Assembly (NCBI GenBank): GCA_003221075.1
Contig: QHUF01000126.1
Span: 1-11,231, forward strand
DNA from: Gemmatimonadota bacterium
GTDB taxonomy: Bacteria; Gemmatimonadota; Gemmatimonadetes; Gemmatimonadales; GWC2-71-9
Length of the DNA stretch: 11,231 nt
Direction: 5' to 3'
A program made the translations under genes and the position numbers. The notes under the pieces were generated by a model. It had not been told where the DNA came from. It saw only the letters and a program-made list of their open reading frames with translations, and did not search any database. This document shows, piece by piece, positions 1-6,228 of the stretch (positions are counted from its first letter, which is position 1; each line of letters begins with the position of its first letter).

Positions 1-492
1 AAATCCCCGCCCTTCCCGGCGCTGCATCCGCAGCTCACCAACCCGCTGCATGAACCGCTCGCGCATCTGCTGGTAGCGCGCCTGCTGCACCGGGTTGAGA
101 TAGCTCGCCATCTCGCGATTCTGATCCTGCTCGATCTTGAGCATCTCCGCGCGTCCGGTCTGCATCCCATCCATCAGTTTGCGCACGCTATCGGGGTTCG
201 CTGCGATCCCGGGCTGCATCTGGTTCTCGAGCGCCCGACGACGCTCCATCTGCTGCTCCATCGCCGCGCGCCGGCGAGTGCCGAACCGCTCCTGGGTGGC
301 ACGCAGCTTGGTCGCCTGGTCCTGTGACAGGTTCAGGTCTTGCTGCACCCGGCGGGTGAACGTCGACTCGATTTGCGTCCGCAGCCGCCCGGCCTCGGCC
401 GTATCGCCGCGCACGCGGATGCTGTCGCGCCCCTGGGCGGCGAGGCCCGGCGCGAGCAGAACGGCGACGCTGAGTAGCGTGTACTTCCTCAT
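1..492 (-). CDS. Spy/CpxP-like periplasmic protein, 3' end cut by window edge
   Basis: The reading frame runs from an ATG at 492 leftwards to base 1 without a stop, about 164 codons. The N-terminus has a short basic start, a hydrophobic stretch (roughly residues 5-16) and an AAQ cleavage-type site near residue 20, so export is likely. The rest is charged and helical, rich in Gln, Arg, Met and Glu. It has two LTxxQ-like motifs, LSQDQ near residue 55 and LNPVQ near 131, each followed by a helix ending in ERF. This pattern is typical of Spy/CpxP/ZraP-type periplasmic chaperones or metal sensors. The gene starts two bases after the anti-sigma-like gene and is probably its co-transcribed partner, sensing envelope stress or metals. 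The family call is fairly firm; the ligand is unknown. Confidence 0.72.
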   Translation of the reverse strand, partial: MRKYTLLSVAVLLAPGLAAQGRDSIRVRGDTAEAGRLRTQIESTFTRRVQQDLNLSQDQATKLRATQERFGTRRRAAMEQQMERRRALENQMQPGIAANPDSVRKLMDGMQTGRAEMLKIEQDQNREMASYLNPVQQARYQQMRERFMQRVGELRMQRREGRGF

Positions 493-494
493 GT

Positions 495-914
495 TTATCC
501 CTCCAAAGAGCGCAGTACTGCCCGCAGCTGCTGCGCGTCGAGTTCATGCAAGTCCGTGCTGCCTTCCGGTACGGCCACACTGTCGCTGCTGATCATTTCA
601 TCGAACGCCGCGAGCACATCGCGCAGCTCATCGGTCGAGAGATCGTTCAGATCGTCGGCGACGAGATGCGCGTGTGCGGGGCTGACCCCGGGGCGTCGCC
701 CCGGGGTTAGCCGAGACGCGACCACGGTTCCGCCCAACACGATGACCAACGCCGCGGCAATGCGGAGCCAGGTCTGTTGGATCCACACCGTGCGACGCAC
801 CGGCTGCTTGCGCAACCGCTCGACGACCTTTCGCGCAGTTGCCTCGACGTCGAGTCGTGCGGCTGCGTCGGTGCCGAGTCGCTTCGCCAGGCTTTCGAGT
901 CTCTCGCTGTTCAT
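495..914 (-). CDS. Putative anti-sigma factor, single-pass membrane protein
   Basis: This is a 139-residue protein. The ATG at 914 overlaps the stop of the original sigma-factor frame (ATGA, 911-914), the usual translational coupling of sigma and anti-sigma genes, and this sets the start. Residues 1-48 are a charged cytoplasmic part. Residues about 50-67 (WLRIAAALVIVLGGTVVA) form one membrane span. The C-terminal part carries two similar acidic helices, DLSTDELRDVLAAF near 91 and ELDAQQLRAVLRSL near 124. I see no HxxxCxxC zinc anti-sigma motif, so the role rests on position and topology. A strong palindrome (680-712) encodes residues 68-78, directly after the membrane span. Longer in-frame starts upstream (to 1055) are rejected because they read the sigma gene out of frame. 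Confidence 0.68.
   Translation of the reverse strand: MNSERLESLAKRLGTDAAARLDVEATARKVVERLRKQPVRRTVWIQQTWLRIAAALVIVLGGTVVASRLTPGRRPGVSPAHAHLVADDLNDLSTDELRDVLAAFDEMISSDSVAVPEGSTDLHELDAQQLRAVLRSLEG
680..712. repeat. GC-rich 33-bp palindrome inside the anti-sigma-like gene
   Basis: Two 16-base arms are centred on position 696 and pair at 15 of 16 positions; the only mismatch is at 684/708. The core reads CCCCGGGGCG-T-CGCCCCGGGG. It lies in frame in the coding sequence and gives a Pro/Gly/Arg-rich linker just outside the membrane span. A REP-like insertion captured by the gene would explain it; chance in GC-rich DNA is possible but less likely at this length. Confidence 0.7.
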
Positions 915-1365
915 GGCTTCACAATCTCCTTCAGCCTCCGGACCGCGTGGTGATAATGCACGCGCGCTGCGCCAGGTGTCGTCGCCAGTGCAGCCGCGAT
1001 CTCTTCGTTTCGGCATGCTCGTGCGGGTCACCGGTGACATCGCGCACGGCCTCATCCAACGGCATCACTTTGCGCCGCGCCGCGCGGCGTCCGAAATCCT
1101 TCAGCACATTGCCGCCGATCGTCAGCAGCCAGGTGCGAAATTGACATTGCCCCCGAAACCGGTCCACGCTGCGAAACGCGCGGATGAACGTCTCCTGCAC
1201 CAGATCGTCAACATCCGCGTCGGGTGCGCCGGCGCCGGCGAGAAAGCGCGCCAACGGCCGGGCGTGGCGGCGGACGAGCTCGGCCGCCGCCTGTTCATCC
1301 CCCGCTTGCCACGCTGCAATCAGCGCGGTGTCGTGGGCTGCTGGAACCAAGTGCGGTTGGGCCAT
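911..1365 (-). pseudogene. ECF-type RNA polymerase sigma factor, broken by internal loss and frameshift
   Basis: The frame from ATG 1365 gives a clear ECF sigma N-terminus. Region 2 includes DDLVQETFIRAF (residues 53-64) and FRTWLLTIGGNVLKDFGRR (76-94), the core-binding and -10 recognition segments. After about residue 118 (near base 1012) this frame turns into unrelated sequence and stops at 931. In another frame, starting at 1012, 33 codons read RNEEIAAALATTPGAARVHY and continue to LKEIVKP: the helix-turn-helix end of region 4. That frame stops at 913-911, overlapping the next gene's ATG in ATGA, which confirms it as the ancestral end. The first half of region 4 (the LPxxxR-type helix, roughly 35-40 residues) is absent. 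As written it could yield only a 144-residue protein without -35 binding. Natural decay and an assembly error are both possible. Confidence 0.8.
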
Positions 1366-1408
1366 CGGGCTCCGGATGTGGACGTGAGACAGGCTCGAAT
1401 ATTAAGAA

Positions 1409-1440
1409 AGGTGCCTGGTGACACCGGACACCAGACACCT
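1409..1440. repeat. REP-like intergenic palindrome
   Basis: Arms of 12 bases (1409-1420 and 1429-1440) pair at 11 of 12 positions around an 8-base loop, with AGGTGCCTGGTG facing CACCAGACACCT. From memory, palindromes with the GGTGCCTGGTG/CACCAGACACC pattern recur between genes in several soil phyla and resemble REP elements moved by RAYT transposases. Copy number in this genome is not visible here. It could also act as a transcription barrier between the divergent units. Confidence 0.6.
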
Positions 1441-1475
1441 ATTGCCGCATCGAACCCGAGGGAATAGCTTGAAGA

Positions 1476-1493
1476 TTCGAACAAACGTTCGAA
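1476..1493. promoter_or_regulatory. Probable TetR operator, perfect inverted repeat
   Basis: TTCGAAC-AAAC-GTTCGAA is a perfect 7-bp inverted repeat with a 4-base spacer, ending three bases before the TetR ATG at 1497. A palindrome of this size beside a TetR gene is the usual autoregulatory operator. I recall for the TetR-type PaaR of Thermus a consensus CNAACGNNCGTTNG; bases 1478-1491 fit 9 of its 10 fixed positions. That comparison is from memory. The site would control the regulator and the whole downstream operon. Confidence 0.72.
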
Positions 1494-1496
1494 AAC

Positions 1497-2066
1497 ATGC
1501 GACCATACGACGAGCGTCTCGACCACCTGCTCGCCCGCGCCGCCCGGGTCTTTGCGGACAAGGGCTACCACCCCACCACCATGCGGGATTTGTCCGCCGC
1601 GAGCGGCATGTCCCTGGCGGGGATGTACTACTACGTCCGGGGCAAGGAAGACCTGCTCGCCTTGATTCAGGAGCGCTGTTTCACACAGGTCCTGGAAGGC
1701 GCGCGGCAGGCGGTCGCGGCCGCCCGAGATCCACAGGAGCGGCTGCAGGCGTTCATCCGGCATCACGTTTCGTTCTTCGCGCAGCACATGGCGGAGATGA
1801 AGGTCCTGTCCCACGAAACCTCGCCGCGCAGCGTGAGCGCGATCAAACGGCGCTATGTGGACCTCCTCGAGTCCATTCTCAAGCAGGCCGCGCCCGAGCA
1901 AGGCGCCCACGATCGCAGTGCGGCGACCTACATCCTCTTTGGCATGATGAACTGGATCTATAACTGGTACGACCCCGCCGGCCACATCGATCCCGCGCGG
2001 CTGGCCGATCTCATGGCGAGCATCTTCCTCGGCGGTTTCGTCGAGACCCATCAGGAGGCGAAATAA
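1497..2066 (+). CDS. TetR/AcrR-family transcriptional regulator
   Basis: This 189-residue protein has the TetR N-terminal DNA-binding fold: helix 1 at about residues 8-22 (LDHLLARAARVFADKGY), then the helix-turn-helix at about 28-50, ending in GMYYYVRGKEDLL. The C-terminal half contains FGMMNWIYNWYDPAG (148-162), a pattern I associate with TetR regulators that bind acyl-CoA ligands, such as the KstR2-like group. It begins the operon and stops four bases before the first enzyme gene. The perfect palindrome at 1476-1493 almost touches its ATG, so it very likely represses itself and the operon, and a CoA thioester of the substrate or an intermediate would release it. The ATG is the first possible start after an in-frame TGA at 1470. 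There is no ribosome-binding site, so a leaderless or very short leader transcript is likely. Confidence 0.88.
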   Translation: MRPYDERLDHLLARAARVFADKGYHPTTMRDLSAASGMSLAGMYYYVRGKEDLLALIQERCFTQVLEGARQAVAAARDPQERLQAFIRHHVSFFAQHMAEMKVLSHETSPRSVSAIKRRYVDLLESILKQAAPEQGAHDRSAATYILFGMMNWIYNWYDPAGHIDPARLADLMASIFLGGFVETHQEAK

Positions 2067-2070
2067 TTCC

Positions 2071-2880
2071 ATGGCAACCATGACCGAACCGCAAGTCAAG
2101 ACGCTCATTCAGTATCGCACGGAGGACGGGCTCGCCATCATCGAGCTCGACGATCCTCCGGCGAACACCTACACGTTCGAAATGATGCATCAGCTGGACG
2201 AAGCGATTCTCAAGGCGCGCTTCGACGACAACGTGCACGTCATCGTGCTGCGCGGTCACGGCGAGAAGTTCTTCTCGGCGGGGGCGAACATCGCGATGCT
2301 CAATAAGGTCACACCCCGGTTCAAGTATTTTTTCTGCCTCCATGCCAACGAGACGCTCAACCGGCTGGAGCAGACACCGAAGCTCACGATCGCCGCGCTC
2401 AACGGCCACACAGTGGGTGGTGGGCTCGAGATCGCCATGGCGTGCGACCTCCGCCTGGCGAAGGAGAACGCGGGCAAGATCGGCCTGCCTGAGGTCAACC
2501 TCGGCGTCCTCCCCGGCACCGGCGGTACGCAGCGCCTGGCGCGCGTCGTCGGAAAGTCACTCGCGATCGAGCTGATGGTGAAGGGCGAGACGTTCTCCTT
2601 CGACCGCGCGAAGGAGCTGGGCCTGGTCAACGAGATCTTCCCCGCTGACGCGTTCTGGGAGCAGGTGGTGCTGTACGCCAAGCAGTTCTGCCCCCCGCAC
2701 AAGGCCTCCAAGGCCGTCGGGCTCATCAAGCGGGCCGTGCAATCCGGCGCCGAGGTGCCGTTCGAGAGCGCGCTGGCGATCGAGCGCGAGCTGCAGCAGC
2801 AGCTGTTCCAGAGCGAGGATGCCAAGGAAGGCATCGCCGCCTACAACGAGAAGCGCGTGGCGGAGTTCAAGGGCAAGTGA
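2071..2880 (+). CDS. Enoyl-CoA hydratase (crotonase family, catalytic type)
   Basis: This 269-residue protein has full crotonase length. The CoA-binding and oxyanion segment is SAGANIAML (69-77), and GHTVGGGLEIAMACDLRLA (112-130) leads into IGLPEVNLGVLPGTGGTQRL (137-156). Both catalytic acids are present: Glu120 (GGGLE) and Glu141 (LPE), matching Glu144 and Glu164 of the classical hydratase. It should therefore add water to a 2-enoyl-CoA, the PaaF-type step of this pathway, making the 3-hydroxyacyl-CoA used by the dehydrogenase encoded at 8038. AGGAGG at 2053-2058 lies 12 bases before the ATG at 2071; a second ATG at 2080 is also possible. It ends in a GTGA overlap with the aldehyde dehydrogenase gene. 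Family is certain; the exact substrate is inferred. Confidence 0.88.
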   Translation: MATMTEPQVKTLIQYRTEDGLAIIELDDPPANTYTFEMMHQLDEAILKARFDDNVHVIVLRGHGEKFFSAGANIAMLNKVTPRFKYFFCLHANETLNRLEQTPKLTIAALNGHTVGGGLEIAMACDLRLAKENAGKIGLPEVNLGVLPGTGGTQRLARVVGKSLAIELMVKGETFSFDRAKELGLVNEIFPADAFWEQVVLYAKQFCPPHKASKAVGLIKRAVQSGAEVPFESALAIERELQQQLFQSEDAKEGIAAYNEKRVAEFKGK

Positions 2881-4310
2881 AGACCGACCTCTTCATTAAT
2901 AACGAGTGGCGGCCGGCGGTCAGCGGGAAGCGGTTCGCCGTCGAAAACCCCGCGACCGAGGAGAACCTGGCTGATGTCGCGGCCGGCGATGCCGCCGACA
3001 TCGATAACGCAGTCCGCGCCGCCAAGACCTGTTTTGAGTCGCAAGCGTGGCGGGAGCTGTCAGCCAGAAAGAGGGGGAGATTCCTCTTTAAGGCTGCGGA
3101 TCTGCTGGAAGCGCGGCTGGATGAGGTCGCCCGGCTCGAGACGGCTCAGAACGGCAAGACGCTGTTCGAATCGAAGATCGAGATCGGGATGACGATCAAT
3201 ACCCTGCGTTACTACGCCGGGTGGGCAGACAAGATCGTTGGCGACACGCTTCCGGTTGAAGGACCATTTCTTACGTACACGCTGCGCGAGCCGATCGGGG
3301 TCGTCGGTGCGATCGTGCCGTGGAACTTCCCGCTCAACATCGCCAGCTGGAAGTTCGCCCCTGCCCTCTCAGCCGGCTGCACCGTTGTCCTCAAGCCCGC
3401 GTCAGAGACGCCTCTCACCGCCCTGCTCTTCGCCGAGATTGCGCTCGAGGCGGGGTTGCCGGCGGGCGCGTTCAACGTCGTGGCGGGTGGCGGGTCGACA
3501 GCGGGTGCTGCGCTCGTCCGTCACCCAGATGTCGACAAGATCTCGTTTACGGGATCGACCGAGGTGGGCCGCCAGGTCATGAAGATGGCCGCCGAGACGA
3601 ATAAGCGCGTCACCATGGAGCTTGGCGGCAAGAGTCCCAACGTCATTTTCGCCGATGCCGACCTGAAGGCCGCCGTGCGCGGCGCCCAGACGGGAATCTT
3701 CTACGGTAAGGGCGAGGTATGCGCGGCCGGATCGCGTCTCCTGGTCGAGAAATCGGTCCACGCGCAGGTGATCGAGCAGCTCGCCGAAGGCGCGAAGAAA
3801 ATGACGCCCGGCGATCCGCTCGATAAGAACACGCGCCTCGGCGCGCTGGTCTCCAAAAAGCAGCAGGAGACGGTGCTTTCCTACATCAAGAAGGGCGTGG
3901 ATGAAGGCGCGCAGCTCGTGGCCGGCGGCAAGGCGGCGAAACCGAACGGCAAAGGCTACTACGTCGAGGCGACGGTGTTCGACGGCGTGCAGCCCGAGAT
4001 GACGATCGCCCGCGAAGAGATTTTCGGGCCGGTGCTCGCCGTGCTGACGTTCGATGACTTCGAGCAGGGCGTGAAGCTTGCCAACAACACGATCTACGGA
4101 CTCGCCGCGGGGATTTGGACGAAAGACATCCAGAAGGCGCATCGCGCGGCGAAGGCCATTCGCGCGGGGACGGTCTGGATCAACTCCTACAACTCATACG
4201 ATTCCGGTGCTCCGTTTGGCGGATTCAAAGCGTCCGGGTTTGGCCGTGATCTGGGCCGTGAAGCGTTGGATGGGTATCTCGAAACCAAGACTGTGTGGGT
4301 CGCACTGTGA
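2877..4310 (+). CDS. NAD(P)+-dependent aldehyde dehydrogenase
   Basis: This is a 477-residue soluble ALDH of normal length with all key residues: Asn150 in PWNFP, Lys173 in LKPASETP for cofactor binding, FTGSTEVG (224-231), the general base Glu248 in MELGGKSPN, the nucleophile Cys282 in GEVCAAGSR, and Glu381 in EEIFGPV. Sequence style is near the betaine-aldehyde or general aldehyde dehydrogenases rather than the large PaaZ fusion, and there is no attached MaoC-type hydratase domain. In this operon it would oxidise the semialdehyde formed after ring opening to the acid, as the ALDH domain of PaaZ or BoxD does. The GTG start at 2877 overlaps the previous stop by four bases and places the usual N-terminus (LFINNEW) correctly. 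The substrate is inferred from context only. Confidence 0.88.
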   Translation: MKTDLFINNEWRPAVSGKRFAVENPATEENLADVAAGDAADIDNAVRAAKTCFESQAWRELSARKRGRFLFKAADLLEARLDEVARLETAQNGKTLFESKIEIGMTINTLRYYAGWADKIVGDTLPVEGPFLTYTLREPIGVVGAIVPWNFPLNIASWKFAPALSAGCTVVLKPASETPLTALLFAEIALEAGLPAGAFNVVAGGGSTAGAALVRHPDVDKISFTGSTEVGRQVMKMAAETNKRVTMELGGKSPNVIFADADLKAAVRGAQTGIFYGKGEVCAAGSRLLVEKSVHAQVIEQLAEGAKKMTPGDPLDKNTRLGALVSKKQQETVLSYIKKGVDEGAQLVAGGKAAKPNGKGYYVEATVFDGVQPEMTIAREEIFGPVLAVLTFDDFEQGVKLANNTIYGLAAGIWTKDIQKAHRAAKAIRAGTVWINSYNSYDSGAPFGGFKASGFGRDLGREALDGYLETKTVWVAL

Positions 4311-5491
4311 GAGAGGCCTTTGTTGTTGAGGCCCTAAGGACCCCTGTTGGCAAGCATGGCGGATCGTTGGCAGGCGTGCGGCCGGATGATCTCGCGGCAA
4401 TTCCCATCAAGGCGGTCGTCGAACGGTCGGGTGTTGACCCGTCGAGCATCGACGATGTGATTTTCGGGTGTGCTAACCAGGCTGGTGAAGACAATCGCAA
4501 TGTGGCCCGAATGGCACTGCTCCTGGCCGGGCTGCCGGTCGAGGTCCCCGGTCAGACGGTGAACCGGCTGTGCGGGTCAGGGCTCCAGGCGGTCGCGAGT
4601 GCGGCGCAAGCGATCAAGTCGGGCGAAGGCGAGACGTTCATCGCGGGCGGTGTCGAGAGCATGACGCGCGCACCGTACGTCTCGCTCAAGTCGGGCGAGC
4701 CGTGGAGTCGCAAGGCGCCCGAAACCGCGGACACGACGGTCGGCTGGCGCTTCGTGAACCCCCGCATGAAGAAGGAATGGACGATCTCGCTCGGCGAAAC
4801 GGCGGAGGTGGTGGCGGAGCGCTACAAAATCAGCCGGGCCGAGCAGGACGCATTCGCGGTGGAGAGCCAGCGGCGGGCCGAGAAAGCGCTGAAGGAATGC
4901 GTGTTCACGGATGAGCTGGTGCCGGTTCCCCTGCCCGACGGCTCTTCGTTCGCGAAGGACGAGTACCCGCGCGCTGGGACGACGATGGACTCGGTCGCGA
5001 AGTTGAAGCCGGCGTTTCGCTCTAATGGCACCGTCACAGCTGCGAGTTCCAGTGGCATCAACGACGGGGCGGCAGCACTGCTGGTGACGGCGGCGAAGGG
5101 CGGCGAAGGGCGGCGAGGGGCGGCAATGGCTCGTATCGTAGCGACCGCCGTCGCCGGCGTAGACCCCAGTTGCATGGGACTCGGCCCGATCCCCGCGACC
5201 AGGAAAGCGCTCAAACGCGCCGGACTCACGATCGATCAGATCGGTCTCGTCGAGCTGAATGAAGCGTTCGCGGCGCAGGCGATTGCCTGCATCCGGGAAC
5301 TGAAGCTCGATCCCGACAAGGTCAACATCTACGGCGGCGGCATCTCCCTCGGCCACCCACTCGGCTGCACCGGCGCGAAGCTGCTCACCACGCTTGTTCA
5401 CGCCTTATCACGCCGCAACACGCAGTTTGGCCTGGTGACCATGTGCATCGGCGTCGGCCAGGGCATCGCGATGATCGTGGAGCGCGTCTGA
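4307..5491 (+). CDS. Acetyl-CoA C-acyltransferase (thiolase)
   Basis: This 394-residue thiolase has every catalytic element: the nucleophile Cys89 in NRLCGSGLQ, NEAF at 318-321, His350 in GGGISLGHPLGCTGA and the second Cys380 in TMCIGVGQG. It should cleave a 3-oxoacyl-CoA with CoA to release acetyl-CoA, the last step of the pathway and the PaaJ/PcaF-type role for a 3-oxoadipyl-like or dehydro intermediate. I place the start at GTG 4307, which makes the same four-base GTGA overlap seen elsewhere in the operon and gives the usual MREAFVVEALRTP; a GTG at 4295 would add four residues with no support. A loop near residues 264-271 (KGGEGRRG) is encoded by a 10-bp tandem repeat. Thiolase identity is firm; chain-length preference cannot be read. 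Confidence 0.9.
   Translation: MREAFVVEALRTPVGKHGGSLAGVRPDDLAAIPIKAVVERSGVDPSSIDDVIFGCANQAGEDNRNVARMALLLAGLPVEVPGQTVNRLCGSGLQAVASAAQAIKSGEGETFIAGGVESMTRAPYVSLKSGEPWSRKAPETADTTVGWRFVNPRMKKEWTISLGETAEVVAERYKISRAEQDAFAVESQRRAEKALKECVFTDELVPVPLPDGSSFAKDEYPRAGTTMDSVAKLKPAFRSNGTVTAASSSGINDGAAALLVTAAKGGEGRRGAAMARIVATAVAGVDPSCMGLGPIPATRKALKRAGLTIDQIGLVELNEAFAAQAIACIRELKLDPDKVNIYGGGISLGHPLGCTGAKLLTTLVHALSRRNTQFGLVTMCIGVGQGIAMIVERV
5091..5120 (+). repeat. 10-bp tandem repeat in the thiolase gene
   Basis: CGGCGAAGGG occurs twice exactly (5091-5110), then CGGCGAGGGG (5111-5120), and a decayed fourth unit may follow. The unit is not a multiple of three, so gain or loss of one copy would shift the thiolase frame. 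It encodes a Gly/Arg-rich surface loop before MARIVATAV. Confidence 0.75.
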
Positions 5492-6228
5492 TGGCGGCGT
5501 ACGAGCGCATCCTCGTGGAAATCACGGATCACATCGCGACCGCGACGCTCAACCGTCCGGAGAAGCTGAACGCAGTCGATCCTGATATGTGCGAGGATCT
5601 GCTCGAGGCGTTGCGCATGCTGGCCGCCGCCGATGCGGTGCGCGTCATCGTCATCACGGGTGCCGGCCGCGCCTTCTGCGCGGGAGCCGACCTCGGTGTC
5701 CTCGGGACCCAGGGTGAGCAGCTCGTGCGCGCCGGCAAGGATATCGCGCTCACGATCCGCAACGCACCGAAGCCGGTGCTCGCCGCGGTCAACGGGGCGG
5801 CCGCCGGCGGCGGCGCCAATCTGGCGCTCGCCTGCGACTACCGCCTGGCATCGGATCAAGCGTCGATCGGGCAGGTATTTCACAAGCTGGGACTCGGGCC
5901 GGACTGGGGCGGCAGCTATTTCCTGCCCCGCCTCACCAGCATCTCCAACGCGCTGGAGCTGGTGTGGAGCGCGCGCATGGTCCCGGCGACTGAAGCGGCG
6001 CAGCTCGGTCTCTTTGATCGCGTCGTTCCGCACCAGTCCCTAGCCCCCGAAACCGAGGCCCTAGCAAAGCGGTGGGCTTCGATGGCGCCACTGGCGGTGC
6101 GCAAAGCGAAGGCCGCCCTGTATCGGTCGCTGCACAGCACGCTGGAGGAGATGCTCGACGTGGAAATCGCCGACCAGGAAGTACTGTTCGCCACCCCCGA
6201 AGCACGCCAACTCATAAGGAATCGCTGA
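5491..6228 (+). CDS. Crotonase-family isomerase, PaaG-like
   Basis: This 245-residue crotonase has an active site different from the first one in the operon. The oxyanion loop is FCAGADLGVLG (62-72), but the hydratase Glu in GGGxE is replaced (AAGGGANLALACD, Ala109), and the segment reads FHKLGLGPDWGGSYFLPRL (130-148). Asp138 in GPDWGG corresponds to the catalytic Asp of PaaG (IPDCGG in E. coli as I recall). That favours an isomerase, for example epoxide to oxepin or a double-bond shift, over a hydratase. This fits the diiron gene directly after it. The C-terminus ends at PEARQLIRNR and lacks the usual final helix of about 15 residues (EGVxAFLxKR type). The ATG at 5491 shares one base with the thiolase stop (TGATG), with GGAG eight bases before it. 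Confidence 0.8.
   Translation: MAAYERILVEITDHIATATLNRPEKLNAVDPDMCEDLLEALRMLAAADAVRVIVITGAGRAFCAGADLGVLGTQGEQLVRAGKDIALTIRNAPKPVLAAVNGAAAGGGANLALACDYRLASDQASIGQVFHKLGLGPDWGGSYFLPRLTSISNALELVWSARMVPATEAAQLGLFDRVVPHQSLAPETEALAKRWASMAPLAVRKAKAALYRSLHSTLEEMLDVEIADQEVLFATPEARQLIRNR

Larger units (their letters stand above)
1366..1496. promoter_or_regulatory. Divergent control region between sigma cassette and catabolic operon
   Basis: These 131 bases separate the two divergent gene sets and must hold both promoters. For the minus strand a possible -10 box TAATAT lies at 1404-1399, about 34 bases before the sigma ATG, and GGAG sits four bases before that ATG. For the plus strand I see no convincing -35/-10 pair and no Shine-Dalgarno before the TetR ATG. 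The region also holds the palindrome at 1409-1440 and the operator at 1476-1493. The promoter boxes are weak calls. Confidence 0.4.

Noticed and set aside
1409..1440. Intrinsic terminator
   Set aside because: No gene ends here; both neighbours start outward from this region, and no T-run follows on the plus strand.
556..1467. 303-codon open frame on the plus strand across the sigma cassette
   Set aside because: The minus strand carries sigma region 2 and region 4 motifs and a membrane span there; the plus-strand product shows no recognisable motif and crosses two genes.
3402..4142. 246-codon open frame on the minus strand
   Set aside because: Opposite the aldehyde dehydrogenase gene with intact Glu248 and Cys282 motifs; Arg/His/Leu-rich shadow.
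4295..4306. Earlier GTG start for the thiolase
   Set aside because: The start at 4307 gives the four-base overlap seen at other junctions and the normal thiolase N-terminus.
6072..6227. N-terminal extension of the BoxB-like protein by 52 residues
   Set aside because: It would lie wholly inside the PaaG-like gene, and ATG 6228 has AAGGA at proper distance.
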